A stretch of 64,000 bases of DNA from Pseudomonadota bacterium. Lineage in GTDB: Bacteria; Pseudomonadota; Alphaproteobacteria; Sphingomonadales; Sphingomonadaceae. The stretch lies in contig JAJZTH010000017.1 in the NCBI GenBank assembly GCA_021849075.1, positions 1 to 64,000 of the forward strand, written 5' to 3'. Of this stretch, positions 29,007 to 37,108 are shown piece after piece. The translations under genes were made by a program, and so were the position numbers. The notes under the pieces are model-generated. The model was not told where the DNA came from. It ran no database searches and was given only the letters and a program-made list of their open reading frames with translations. Position 1 is the first letter of the stretch. Each line of letters starts with the position of its first letter.

Positions 29007-30140
29007 TCAGGCGACGACGCCCTCCGCCTTTGCAAATGCGTCCAGCTTCGCGAGGCAGGTGGCGCGATATCCCTCGTCCATCCATCCCGCATTGAAGGCG
29101 TTGCGCGACAGCATGACCAGTTCCGCTTTGGTCAGCGCGCTGCGCGCCTGCGCCTTGACCAGCACGTCGTTCAGATATTCGCTGCCCATATAGGCGGGAT
29201 CATCGGAATTGATGGTGAGGGTAAGGCCCGCATCGATCATGCCGCGCACCACATCGACCGGCGGCGCAGCCCCGCGCACCGTGCCGGAAAAGCTGGGGCA
29301 GACGGTGAAGGTCAGGTTCCGGGCCTTGGCCGCCGCAATCAGTTCAGGCGACTCCAATATATTGCCGCCATGGTCGATGCGGTCGACCTGCAACTCCACG
29401 ATCGCCTGACGCAGATGATCCAGAATATCCTTCTGGTTAAGGTCGCAATGCGCCGTCACCTTCAGCCCCGCCGCGCGCGCCTTGGCGAAATGGGCCGCAA
29501 ATTTGGTCGGCGGATTGTCCTTTTCATCGGAGTCCAGCCCGACCGCGACCAGTTGATCGCGAAAAGGCAGCCCCGCATCCAGCGCCGCCATCGCCGATTC
29601 GGCCGTCAGGTCGCGCACGAAACAGAGGATGAGCTGCGACCGGACGCCCAGCTTCGCCGCCGCATCCTGTCGCGCATGGGTGATGCCGCCGATCACCGCC
29701 GCCATCGGCACGCCGCGTTTCAGATGCTCCTGCGGGTCGAAGAACATTTCGGCGTAGAGGATGTTCTGCGACGCGGCCTTGGCCAGATAGGCATAGGCGA
29801 GGTCGTAGAAATCCTGCTCCGTCCGCAGCACCTGCATCCCGTCATAATAGATGGCCAGGAAGCTGGGCAGGTCATGATAACGATAGCTGGCCTTCATCGC
29901 GGCGACATCGGCAAAGGGCAGGTTCAGCCCGTTGCGCTTCGCCAGCGCGAATTTCATCTCCGCTTCCAGCGTGCCTTCCAGATGGACATGATATTCCGCC
30001 TTGGGCAGGGCGGCGATGAAACGGGCCATATCGGCGGCATCGCCGCTGGTCGCCGCCATGGCCGGAAATGAGGGAAGACAGGCGACGACGCCCGCGCCCA
30101 TCATGCCACGAACGAGCGCGCGCCGGCTTGCCTGCATCAT
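29007..30140 (-). CDS. Tat-exported adenosine deaminase-family protein
   Basis: A 377-residue protein. The N-terminus MMQASRRALVRGMMGAGVVA is a twin-arginine signal. The body has the adenosine/adenine deaminase zinc site: AEYHVHLEGT, VTAHCDL, DRIDHGGNI and INSDDPAYMG. It would convert adenosine or a related purine to the inosine form in the periplasm, salvaging extracellular nucleosides. Most adenosine deaminases are cytosolic, so export is notable. Together with the S9 peptidase it interrupts the popZ-valS neighbourhood usual in this class. Confidence 0.9.
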   Translation of the reverse strand: MMQASRRALVRGMMGAGVVACLPSFPAMAATSGDAADMARFIAALPKAEYHVHLEGTLEAEMKFALAKRNGLNLPFADVAAMKASYRYHDLPSFLAIYYDGMQVLRTEQDFYDLAYAYLAKAASQNILYAEMFFDPQEHLKRGVPMAAVIGGITHARQDAAAKLGVRSQLILCFVRDLTAESAMAALDAGLPFRDQLVAVGLDSDEKDNPPTKFAAHFAKARAAGLKVTAHCDLNQKDILDHLRQAIVELQVDRIDHGGNILESPELIAAAKARNLTFTVCPSFSGTVRGAAPPVDVVRGMIDAGLTLTINSDDPAYMGSEYLNDVLVKAQARSALTKAELVMLSRNAFNAGWMDEGYRATCLAKLDAFAKAEGVVA

Positions 30141-30246
30141 TGAACCCCCCTTGAAAACCCGGCCTTCTATCCGGGGATCGGGGTGGGACTGTCCATCATG
30201 ATATGGTTCACGCCCCGTACCAAAAAAGCGGTAGGGGGCGGGAGGA

Positions 30247-30750
30247 TCACCGTCCCGTGATGCGGGCGATTTCCTTGGCCACCATTTCTTCGACCATCGA
30301 AGGCAGGCGGGTGTCCAGCCATTCCTTCAGCATGGGCTTCAGCATCGAACGGACCAGCCCTTCGAGCGTGTTGTCGCCGCCATCCTTGGGCGTGACCAGC
30401 ATGGAGGACAAAGCGGACAGCGAATGACGCGCGGCCACTTCGCTTTCGACCGACAGGATCGAATCGTCGGTTTCGGCGGCAACGGTCTTGGGCGCTGCTT
30501 TGGGAGCGGGCACGGCTTCCTCCTCCGCAATCTCTTCGGTCAGTTCCAGCACTTCCTCGATCACCGGCTGCGGGATCGGCTGAAGCGGCGGCAGGGCGGC
30601 CGCCTTGGCTTCGCCGCGCGGCCTGCGTGGCGCGGCCTGCACCGCTTCCTCACCCTCTTCGGCAATGATCCGCTTGATGGACGAGAGTATCTCTTCCATC
30701 GAGGGTTCCTTGGTCATGTCACCCATGGATAGTCCCCGTCCAAAACGCAT
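30247..30750 (-). CDS. popZ: PopZ-like cell pole-organizing protein (DUF2497)
   Basis: A 167-residue protein with the two conserved ends of PopZ: EPSMEEILSSIKRIIAEE near the N-terminus and LEGLVRSMLKPMLKEWLDTR with LPSMVEEMVAKEI at the C-terminus. These are joined by an acidic, proline/alanine-rich linker (about 45-105). PopZ self-assembles into a polar matrix that anchors the chromosome origin in alphaproteobacteria. GAAGGG before ATG 30750 supports this start; ATGs at 30726 and 30717 are alternatives. It lies downstream of tolC. Confidence 0.88.
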   Translation of the reverse strand: MRFGRGLSMGDMTKEPSMEEILSSIKRIIAEEGEEAVQAAPRRPRGEAKAAALPPLQPIPQPVIEEVLELTEEIAEEEAVPAPKAAPKTVAAETDDSILSVESEVAARHSLSALSSMLVTPKDGGDNTLEGLVRSMLKPMLKEWLDTRLPSMVEEMVAKEIARITGR

Positions 30751-30798
30751 TGCGCACCCTTCACGCTTTTATGATTACCCGGCCGGGTTAACAAGCGG

Positions 30799-32304
30799 TT
30801 AAGGCTGCCTTACTGTCTGGGGGTCGACATTGGCGTTTTGCGCGGGCGTGTCAACGGTGCGCGTGGCGACCGGTTTTGCCGCCGAATCGAAATCCCAGTC
30901 GAACCATTTGCCCTTCACCCGGTCATAATTGACCATCGGGTCATAGAGCGCGCCGCTTTCCAGCCCCAGATCGTCGGCTTCGGCATGGCCCATCGCCGCC
31001 AGCAGCGAGAAGCCGGCGACATAGGCGTTGCGCTGGGCCGTCACCAGCTGAACCTTGGCGTTGAGCGATTCCTGTTCGGCGTTCAGGATATCGAGGATAG
31101 TGCGGCTGCCGACCGAATTTTCCGCCCGCACGCCTTCCAGCGACAGGTCGGCGGCGTCGACCGCCCGGTTGCTCGATTCGATCGTCTGGAGCGACGCCTG
31201 CCAGCTGGCATAGGCCGCGCGGGTCTGGGCGATGACGCCACGCTCGGTTTCGATCTCCTGCTCGATCGCCTGCGATTCGAGCGCCTGATTCTGCCGCACC
31301 TGCGCGGCGGGGCGTCCGCCCTGATAGAGCGGGATGGTCAGCTGCACGCCGGCTGCGGCCTGCTTGTTGATCTGCGGGCCTTCCACCGCATTGCCTTCCG
31401 CATCCTGCGCAGTGCCGCCCAGCGAATGAAGATAGTTGGTGTAGCCCGCCTGGGTGAAGGCCGAAACCGTCGGCATCACCGATCCGCGCGCCGCCTTCAC
31501 ATCATAGCGACGCGCCTCCCGCTGCTTTTGCGCGCTCAGAATATCGGGATTGTCCTTCAGCGCGACCTGCACCGCCACATCGGGATCGGCGGGAAGGCCG
31601 GGCAATTGCGGCGGCGCTTCCAGCGCGTCGGGGGCCTGGCCGACCAGCGCGATGTAATTTTCGCGACTGGTGATCAGATTCGCCTGCGCCGTCTGAAAAT
31701 CCGACCGCGCCAGCGCCAGACGCGATTGCGACTGGGCGACGTCGGTGCGGGTCAGGTCGCCCACTTCGAACCGGTCGTTGGTCGCCTGGAGATTGACCTC
31801 CAGCACCTTCACATTGGCCTGATTGAGCGACACGATTGCCATGTCGCGGATGACGTCCATATACGCCGCGACCGTCTGGGAAAAAATGCTGGCTTCGGTG
31901 CCGCGCAGCCCCGCCTGCCCCGCCGCGACGCGGATCTTGGCGGCCTTCACGCCATTGCGCACCGTGCCGCCGCTATAGACCGGCACGCTCAAATTCGCTT
32001 GCGCGTTCACCGTCCGCTGGGGCGATGTGAAGCTGATCGTCGGCTTGAGGATGCTTTCGCTATAGCTGCCGGAAACGTCCAGCCCCGGACGGCCGGCCGC
32101 TTTCTGGATCGGCACATTTTCGTCCGTCGCCCGCTGACCGGCGCGCGCGGCGGTCAGCGTGGGGTTGGACGCATAGGCTTTGGCCAGCGCCCCCTGCAGC
32201 GTTTCGGCCTGCACGGGGGCGGTGATGGCGCCAGCCAGGGCGGAGGTCAGCAACAACAGGGCAGCTGCGGCACGATGCCGTGTGTAGGTGCGCTTTGCCG
32301 TCAT
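30799..32304 (-). CDS. tolC: TolC-family outer-membrane efflux protein
   Basis: A 501-residue protein with a signal peptide (about residues 1-33, ending APVQA) and two repeats of the outer-membrane efflux domain: ETLQGALAKAYASNPTL begins the first, PPQLPGLPADPDVAVQVALK the second. TolC trimers form the exit duct of type I secretion and RND efflux systems. The C-terminal tail is proline/asparagine-rich. The ATG at 32304 lies 19 bp after the pcm stop, so pcm-tolC is one operon; a TTG at 32334 in the ORF track is unlikely. Confidence 0.94.
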   Translation of the reverse strand: MTAKRTYTRHRAAAALLLLTSALAGAITAPVQAETLQGALAKAYASNPTLTAARAGQRATDENVPIQKAAGRPGLDVSGSYSESILKPTISFTSPQRTVNAQANLSVPVYSGGTVRNGVKAAKIRVAAGQAGLRGTEASIFSQTVAAYMDVIRDMAIVSLNQANVKVLEVNLQATNDRFEVGDLTRTDVAQSQSRLALARSDFQTAQANLITSRENYIALVGQAPDALEAPPQLPGLPADPDVAVQVALKDNPDILSAQKQREARRYDVKAARGSVMPTVSAFTQAGYTNYLHSLGGTAQDAEGNAVEGPQINKQAAAGVQLTIPLYQGGRPAAQVRQNQALESQAIEQEIETERGVIAQTRAAYASWQASLQTIESSNRAVDAADLSLEGVRAENSVGSRTILDILNAEQESLNAKVQLVTAQRNAYVAGFSLLAAMGHAEADDLGLESGALYDPMVNYDRVKGKWFDWDFDSAAKPVATRTVDTPAQNANVDPQTVRQP

Positions 32305-32323
32305 CTCCCCCCGCCTGTCATTA

Positions 32324-32956
32324 TCAGAACACAAAAGCCTTGGGCGCGCCGAAACCAGGCAACGCCACCATTTCCATATCGATCAGGCTGCTCAGCCCCA
32401 GCACGCCGTCCACGACGCGCCCGCTGCACAGGCGGGTGACGCTGCGGTCGACCACGCCGGTCACGACGCGGGCGTCCTGGCCAAGCTGCTGAACGAGCGC
32501 GGCGGGAACTTCCTCCACGGCGCCGTCGATGAAAAGCACATCATAGGGCGCACCGGCCGAAGCGCCGGCGGCGAGCGCGCCGCGCACCACGGTCACGCCG
32601 GGCACGGCGATATCCGCCCCACCCTCTTCCTCGACCGCCGTCACCTGACCGCCCAGCTCGGCGATCAGCGCTGCGGCATAGCCGGTCGCGGCGCCGATCA
32701 GCAGCACCTTGTCGCCCGGCGCGATCTGCGCTTCCTTGAGCAGCCGGCCCGTCACCAGCGGCGGATTGATCGCACGGCCGGCGGCCAGCGGGATCGGACG
32801 GTCGATATAGGTCATGGCGCGGCGGTCGGCGGGGACGAAATCCTCGCGCGGCACCTTGGCCATCACCGCGATGACGCGCTGGTCGTCCACGTCGCTGGTG
32901 CGCAACTGGCTGTCGACCATGGCGGCCCGCATCGAAGAAAAGTTCTGCTCGGTCAC
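32324..32956 (-). CDS. pcm: Protein-L-isoaspartate O-methyltransferase family protein
   Basis: A 210-residue protein with MRAAMVDSQLRTSDV, VPREDFVP and the SAM-binding segment KVLLIGAATGYAAALIAELG. In the family motif I reads GxGSGY; here the sequence is GAATGY, a variant seen in the alphaproteobacterial paralogue beside tolC, so repair activity on isoaspartate is likely but not certain. The start is GTG 32956 with GAGGAA upstream. It is the first gene of pcm-tolC-popZ and is divergent from tRNA-Cys. Confidence 0.88.
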   Translation of the reverse strand: MTEQNFSSMRAAMVDSQLRTSDVDDQRVIAVMAKVPREDFVPADRRAMTYIDRPIPLAAGRAINPPLVTGRLLKEAQIAPGDKVLLIGAATGYAAALIAELGGQVTAVEEEGGADIAVPGVTVVRGALAAGASAGAPYDVLFIDGAVEEVPAALVQQLGQDARVVTGVVDRSVTRLCSGRVVDGVLGLSSLIDMEMVALPGFGAPKAFVF

Positions 32957-33099
32957 GATAGTTCCTCGCTTGGCACAACTGTATTGGCAATGCAATACAC
33001 TAAGGGGATCATCGGACCTCTAAATCAGCAGGAGGCCCGCGCCAAGCGGCTTTGCGCGATGACCGCCAAGATTCTTGCGTCCTCTCGTCCCGATCCGAC

Positions 33100-33128
33100 T
33101 TGACTTTACCGCCAAAGCCGCACATTTG
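33100..33128 (+). promoter_or_regulatory. Possible promoter of tRNA-Cys
   Basis: TTGACT (33100-33105) is a good -35 box; CATTTG, 17 bases later (33123-33128), would be a weak -10. The spacing places the start about 10 bases before the tRNA. Evidence is limited to the -35 match. Confidence 0.35.
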
Positions 33129-33146
33129 CCGCCTCCACCGCATCGA

Positions 33147-33220
33147 GGCCCGATGGCGGAGTGGTGACGCAGAGGACTGCAAATCCTTGCACGCCGGTTC
33201 GATTCCGGCTCGGGCCTCCA
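33147..33220 (+). tRNA. tRNA-Cys (GCA)
   Basis: A 74-base cloverleaf. The acceptor stem GGCCCGA (33147-33153) pairs with TCGGGCC (33210-33216), discriminator T, and encoded CCA. The anticodon loop CTGCAAA gives anticodon GCA, and the T-arm is GGTTCGATTCC. Discriminator U (T) is expected for Cys. The gene is the integration site of the adjacent island: the 3' 21 bases act as attL, and an imperfect copy lies at 37109-37128. Confidence 0.96.
33200..33220 (+). repeat. attL: 3' end of tRNA-Cys
   Basis: CGATTCCGGCTCGGGCCTCC plus the final A is the tRNA 3' end. It recurs at 37109-37128 with one G missing. The duplication and the adjacent integrase identify it as the left attachment site. Confidence 0.8.
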
Positions 33221-33333
33221 AAATCCTGTTTGGCGAGAGCCGCCAACAGTTGGAAAAATCCCTGATTTCTGCTAATTTATGGGCAATCGCTGGTTGTCAG
33301 CGACTGCCCTTATTTGCCTGTAGCCGCAGACGA

Positions 33334-33367
33334 TGGGGGCCTAATTTGGGGGCTTCTTGAAGCCCCC
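33334..33367. promoter_or_regulatory. Left integrase arm-type repeats and palindrome
   Basis: TGGGGGC occurs at 33334-33340 and 33347-33353. The second begins a perfect palindrome, GGGGGCTTC-TT-GAAGCCCCC (33348-33367). Similar G-tracts occur at the other end of the island (37032-37050). They probably bind the integrase N-terminal domain and may also control its promoter. Confidence 0.5.
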
Positions 33368-33385
33368 ACGGAAGCGAGGCCCCCA

Positions 33386-34582
33386 ATGGTGCTGACCGAT
33401 ACCGCGATCCGTAACGCAAAACCCAAGGACAAGCCCTATAAAGTCTCAGATTCACAGGGACTTTACCTCCTGGTCAATCCAAGGGGTAGCAAACTCTGGC
33501 GGGTAAAATACCGCATCAACGGCGTGGAGCGAAAGCTGGCGCTCGGATCATATCCCGAAATCACACTGGCTGAGGCGCGATCAGCGCGTGATGCGGCCCG
33601 TAGACTACTTGCCCATGCGGTTGATCCCAACGTCGCCAAGCGCCAAGCGCGGATTGAGGCCAGTATCCGCGCCAGCAATAGTTTCGCCAGCGTAGCCGAG
33701 GAATTGATTGAAAAGAAAACGCGGGAGGGGCTGGCGGGGCCGACATTGGAAAAGATGCGCTGGTTCGTGAAGCTGCTGGGCGGCGATTTCGGCAGGCGTC
33801 CCGTTACGGAGATCACGCCGCAGGAACTGCTACATGAACTGCGGAAGCATGAGCGGCGGGGCCAGCTGGAGACGGCGAATCTTCTTCGGGCGTTTGCCAG
33901 CCGCGTGTTTCGTTATGCGGTGGCGACAGCGAGAGCCGAGCGCGACCCGGCCCAACTGCTGATGGGGGCGCTGACAACAGCGAAGGTCAAACATTTCCCC
34001 GCGATCACTGATCCCGCCGCTTTCGGGGCGCTGCTCCGGGCCATCGAAGATTATCAAGGCGATCCTGCCGTCATGTACGCGCTGAAACTAACGCCCCATG
34101 TTTTCCAACGTCCGGGCGAAATTCGGCAAATGGAATGGATGGAGGTGGATTTTGAAAAGGCGGTTTGGATCATCCCGGAAAGGAAGATGAAGATGCGCCA
34201 GCCCCACTCGGTGCCTTTGTCGCGGCAGTCGCTGGCAATCCTAACCGATATGCGCTCCCTATCCGGTTCCGGACAATATGTGTTCCCGTCGATTAGAACA
34301 CGGGCAAGGCCGATCAGCGATAACACGATCAACGCAGCCTTGCGGCGCATGGGCTACACCAAGGAGCAGATGACTGCGCACGGTTTCCGCACGACAGCAT
34401 CTTCGCTGCTGAACGAGTCCGGAAAGTGGAATCCCGACGCCATCGAGCGAGCGTTGGCACATATGGTGGCGGGCAGCGTCCGGCGCATCTACAACCAGTC
34501 GGCCTATTGGTCGGAGCGTGTTGCCATGGCGCAATGGTGGAGCGATTATCTGGACGAGTTGCGGGAGGGTGGAAACAGATGA
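33386..34582 (+). CDS. Tyrosine recombinase/integrase, P4 type
   Basis: A 398-residue integrase. The N-terminal DUF4102 arm-binding domain (LTDTAIRNAKPKDKPYKVSD, about 2-22; then GSKLWRVKYRINGVERKLALGSYPEITLAEAR) is followed by a SAM-like core-binding domain and a catalytic domain. The catalytic domain has R in RPGEIRQMEW, HGFRTTASSLLNE (H-x-x-R) and a C-terminal Tyr in RRIYNQSAYW. The active site looks intact. ATG 33386 is preferred over the earlier track start. It lies beside tRNA-Cys, reads into the island, and its stop overlaps the next start (ATGA). Confidence 0.95.
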   Translation: MVLTDTAIRNAKPKDKPYKVSDSQGLYLLVNPRGSKLWRVKYRINGVERKLALGSYPEITLAEARSARDAARRLLAHAVDPNVAKRQARIEASIRASNSFASVAEELIEKKTREGLAGPTLEKMRWFVKLLGGDFGRRPVTEITPQELLHELRKHERRGQLETANLLRAFASRVFRYAVATARAERDPAQLLMGALTTAKVKHFPAITDPAAFGALLRAIEDYQGDPAVMYALKLTPHVFQRPGEIRQMEWMEVDFEKAVWIIPERKMKMRQPHSVPLSRQSLAILTDMRSLSGSGQYVFPSIRTRARPISDNTINAALRRMGYTKEQMTAHGFRTTASSLLNESGKWNPDAIERALAHMVAGSVRRIYNQSAYWSERVAMAQWWSDYLDELREGGNR

Positions 34583-35316
34583 CAGGCAGTCCCGGCGAAA
34601 GATGGAAGGTCTTTGCGGACGGGGATGATGTTGATGATATTCCGCTCTGGAAGGTGCTGGCAAAGATCAGGGCGGACGATCAGGATGAGGGATTGAGCCT
34701 GAATGCGGCGTTTCTCAAAGGGATCAAGCCGCGCTTCTCACGGTCTTATAGACTTGCCATGGCCGTCAGCAGCATATTGGGGTTTCTGGCCCTTGTGTTC
34801 GTGATCGGTCTTGCAGCCGCGACCCGATCGGAATCCGCCGACTTTTTCTATTATGGCACCTTGCTGATGCTGGCAGGGACCTTAGCCCCCTACTTGTGGC
34901 GGCGGGCCTATCAATATGGTCTGGCAGTCCCGGATGCCCCGCTGGGATTGCCCCACCCATCGGATCAATTGTTCGACGAGGTGCTGGGGCATTTGCAGAA
35001 GGTGGATGGCCCGAAAGCCTATTATGTCTCCCGCTTCGGCAAAAAGCGGATTCCACTCAATCGCAGACAGTTTTTCGGAAGGCTGCGCTACTTCCTGTTT
35101 TCCGAGCAGAGCAATGACCGGGCCATAGTCATGCGCTTCCCGACCGCCATGTCCCTTCCGGCTGACCTTTATCTGCATCGCGAAGACATGGAGAAAATGC
35201 TGGCGATGAGCGCGCCAAAACGCTCGGGCGGACCAGGCCGCAACGTCAAATATGCCTATGTCGAAAGAGGGTGGGCGGAGACGATGCTCCCGACCTCGCG
35301 CAGGAGGTTTTCGTGA
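34579..35316 (+). CDS. Two-helix membrane protein of unknown function, C-terminus probably fused to foreign sequence
   Basis: A 245-residue protein with a soluble N-terminus (about 1-55), two transmembrane helices (LAMAVSSILGFLALVFVIGLAAA about 58-80, and YYGTLLMLAGTLAPYLW about 90-106) and a basic C-terminal half with SAPKRSGGPGRNVKYAYVE. The ATG overlaps the integrase stop, so the two are translationally coupled. The last 15 residues or so (GWAETMLPTSRRRFS) are read out of frame through the start of the sigma-factor gene, which suggests a deletion joined the two. I do not recognise the family. Confidence 0.65.
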   Translation: MTGSPGERWKVFADGDDVDDIPLWKVLAKIRADDQDEGLSLNAAFLKGIKPRFSRSYRLAMAVSSILGFLALVFVIGLAAATRSESADFFYYGTLLMLAGTLAPYLWRRAYQYGLAVPDAPLGLPHPSDQLFDEVLGHLQKVDGPKAYYVSRFGKKRIPLNRRQFFGRLRYFLFSEQSNDRAIVMRFPTAMSLPADLYLHREDMEKMLAMSAPKRSGGPGRNVKYAYVERGWAETMLPTSRRRFS

Positions 35317-35699
35317 AGCTGTTCGCTGCGGGAGTTGTCGAACAAATCGAGAATCCGCCAGCCTATCTCACCCGATGCGCGCGCAACCTTCTTGTCAGCC
35401 ACGCGCGTCGCAGGGCGTCGGCACACATCGTCACCTGTCCGATCGACGAGGGTCGGGATGCACCGGCGCCTCCCGAGCAAATGTGGGGAATTGAGGAGGG
35501 AGACATCCGGAGGGTCTATCGGCGGACACTGCTGGCCATGCCGCGCAAGACCCGCCGCATCTTCCTGATGCACCGGCTGAAATGCATGACCTATGCGGAG
35601 ATCTCCGAACAGGTCGGCATTGGCTACGGTGGCGTCGAATATCATATGACGCGCGCCCTGGCACGGTGCCGCAGGACGGCTTCTGTGCATCGATTGTAG
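35271..35699 (+). pseudogene. FecI-like ECF sigma factor, 5'-truncated
   Basis: 142 codons from a GTG. The product starts directly at DDAPDLAQEVFVKLFAAG, which is sigma region 2, and continues through the region 2/3 linker to a complete region 4 (TLLAMPRKTRRIFLMHRLKC, YAEISEQVGIGYGGVEYHM). ECF sigmas of the FecI type normally have 30-50 more residues covering region 2.1. Upstream in this frame the sequence does not resemble a sigma factor. It overlaps the preceding ORF by 46 bases, and no FecR anti-sigma or receptor gene follows. It is probably a truncated, non-functional copy, though a short translated product is possible. Confidence 0.7.
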
Positions 35700-35942
35700 A
35701 ATGGCTTCCTAGGCTCGCGATTGAGCGCCGCCAGCGGCACGATCTTGCCACAGTTCTGGAGGGAGAAAGAGGCTCTGCCTCTCTCTCCCTGCAAGGTGCC
35801 GCTTTGGGGCCGTGGCTCGCTGCGCTGCGCCCGCACCACCCCCCGGCACCGGACCTTGCCCCCACTCTCTCCGCCCCTCGCCGGGTCGGCAGGGGTCATG
35901 CGCGGCATAACCCGCTGCGCGGATTGAAAGGGAGTAACAGCA
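35700..35942. other. Non-coding leader before the ArdC gene
   Basis: This 243 bp gap holds purine-rich repeats that can pair (GAGGGAGAAAGAGGCTC with GCCTCTCTCTCCCT, 35758-35792) and a GGGAG ribosome site just before the ArdC ATG. No ORF with coding character was seen. The hairpin could control antirestriction gene expression; that is inference. Confidence 0.45.
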
Positions 35943-36857
35943 ATGACCCAGAGCAGCGGCAAGCAAGACCCTCACAGCCGTATCACCGACCGCATCTTGG
36001 CCGAACTTGAGCAAGGCACTCGCCCTTGGCTGAAACCCTGGAGCGGCGGCGACATGGCCACGTCCGGGCAAGTTCGACCCTTGCGCGCCACCGGCCAGCC
36101 CTATCGCGGGATCAACGTGCTTCTTTTGTGGATCGAGGCGCAGGCATCCGGTTTCGTCAGCCCGTCATGGATGACCTACAAGCAGGCGCAAGCCTTGGGC
36201 GCGCAAGTGCGCAAGGGGGAGCATGGTGCGACCGTGGTCTATTACGGCGACAGCACCAAGACGGTATATGACGATGCCAGTGGGGAGGACCGGAAACAGG
36301 GCTTCCGTTTCCTGAAGACCTATACCGTATTCAACGTGGCGCAGATCGACGGCTTGCCGGAACGGTTCCATATTGTGCCGGAACCATCGCCGGAGGCAGA
36401 GCGCATCGAAGCCGCCGAGGCATTATTTGCCAGCATTCCGGCAACCGTGAACCATGGCGGCGACAAGGCCTATTACATCCCATCAGCCGACCGCATCCAG
36501 CTACCGCCCTTTGCAGCCTTCCATGATGCCCATGGCTATTACACCACGAGGGGCCATGAGACTGTCCATTGGACTCGGCACGAGAGCCGCCTTGATCGCA
36601 GTTTTGGCCGGGAGAGATGGGGCGATGAAGGGTACGCACGGGAGGAATTAGTGGCAGAATTAGGCGCTGCCTTTCTTGCGGCCGATCTTGGGCTTTGCAT
36701 CGAGCCGCGCCCCGACCATGCCAGCTATATCGCAACCTGGATCAAGGTGCTGCAAAACGATACCCGCGCCATCGTGCAAGCCGCTGCCCATGCGGAGCGG
36801 GCCGTGGCCTATCTGCATCAACTGGCAAGCCCAGATAAGTTGAAGCAGGCGGCATAG
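35943..36857 (+). CDS. ardC: ArdC-family antirestriction protein (ssDNA-binding zincin)
   Basis: A 304-residue protein. The N-terminal ArdC ssDNA-binding domain (RITDRILAELEQGTRPWLKP, about 13-32; YRGINVLLLW; then WMTYKQAQALGAQVRKGEHG) is followed by a zincin-like domain with GHETVHWT, an HExxH zinc site at 205-209, and a distal ELVAELGAAFLAADLG with the third ligand. ArdC proteins come from plasmids and integrative elements and protect incoming single-stranded DNA from restriction. It indicates that the island descends from a transferable element. GGGAG precedes the ATG, and a hairpin follows the stop. Confidence 0.9.
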   Translation: MTQSSGKQDPHSRITDRILAELEQGTRPWLKPWSGGDMATSGQVRPLRATGQPYRGINVLLLWIEAQASGFVSPSWMTYKQAQALGAQVRKGEHGATVVYYGDSTKTVYDDASGEDRKQGFRFLKTYTVFNVAQIDGLPERFHIVPEPSPEAERIEAAEALFASIPATVNHGGDKAYYIPSADRIQLPPFAAFHDAHGYYTTRGHETVHWTRHESRLDRSFGRERWGDEGYAREELVAELGAAFLAADLGLCIEPRPDHASYIATWIKVLQNDTRAIVQAAAHAERAVAYLHQLASPDKLKQAA

Positions 36858-36871
36858 GTCTTCCGATGATC

Positions 36872-36903
36872 GCGGCCGACCCGAAAGGGCCGGCCGCTTC
36901 ATT
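36872..36903 (+). terminator. Hairpin after ardC
   Basis: GCGGCCG (36872-36878) pairs with CGGCCGC (36891-36897), followed by TTCATTTG. It lies 14 bp after the stop. The T-tract is poor, so termination strength is uncertain. Confidence 0.5.
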
Positions 36904-36920
36904 TGACCTCGCGCCTGTGG

Positions 36921-36974
36921 ATTTCGGAGCAAGTCGGCATCCGCTATGATAGCGTCGAAACTCGCGCGCGTTGA
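36921..36974 (+). pseudogene. Remnant of a second sigma factor C-terminus
   Basis: This stretch reads ISEQVGIRYDSVETRAR then stop. It matches ISEQVGIGYGGVEYHMTRA of the sigma factor at 35271, the DNA-recognition helix of region 4. Only this short piece survives, 15 bp upstream of which no sigma-like sequence is seen. It is a decayed second copy, not a gene. The similarity covers the strongest conserved block, so a chance match is unlikely but the fragment is short. Confidence 0.55.
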
Positions 36975-37031
36975 CGTGGTACCGCCGGACGCAGGCAGCC
37001 CACCCCTTCTTTCGCTAATTGATGGTACGTT

Positions 37032-37050
37032 TGGGGGCACGATCGGGGGC
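37032..37050. promoter_or_regulatory. Right integrase arm-type repeats
   Basis: TGGGGGC (37032-37038) and CGGGGGC (37044-37050) are spaced 12 bp apart, mirroring the left pair (33334 and 33347). They lie about 60 bp inside attR, as expected for integrase arm sites. Confidence 0.5.
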
Positions 37051-37108
37051 CTTACACGCTTTGCATTCCCATAAGCTCTTGTTTTTAAATGTGACAACTT
37101 CTGGAATG

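Noticed and set aside
33009-33221. Minus-strand ORF MEARAGIEPACKDLQSSA across tRNA-Cys
   Set aside because: This is a familiar spurious translation of the antisense of a tRNA gene, seen in many genomes, not a protein.
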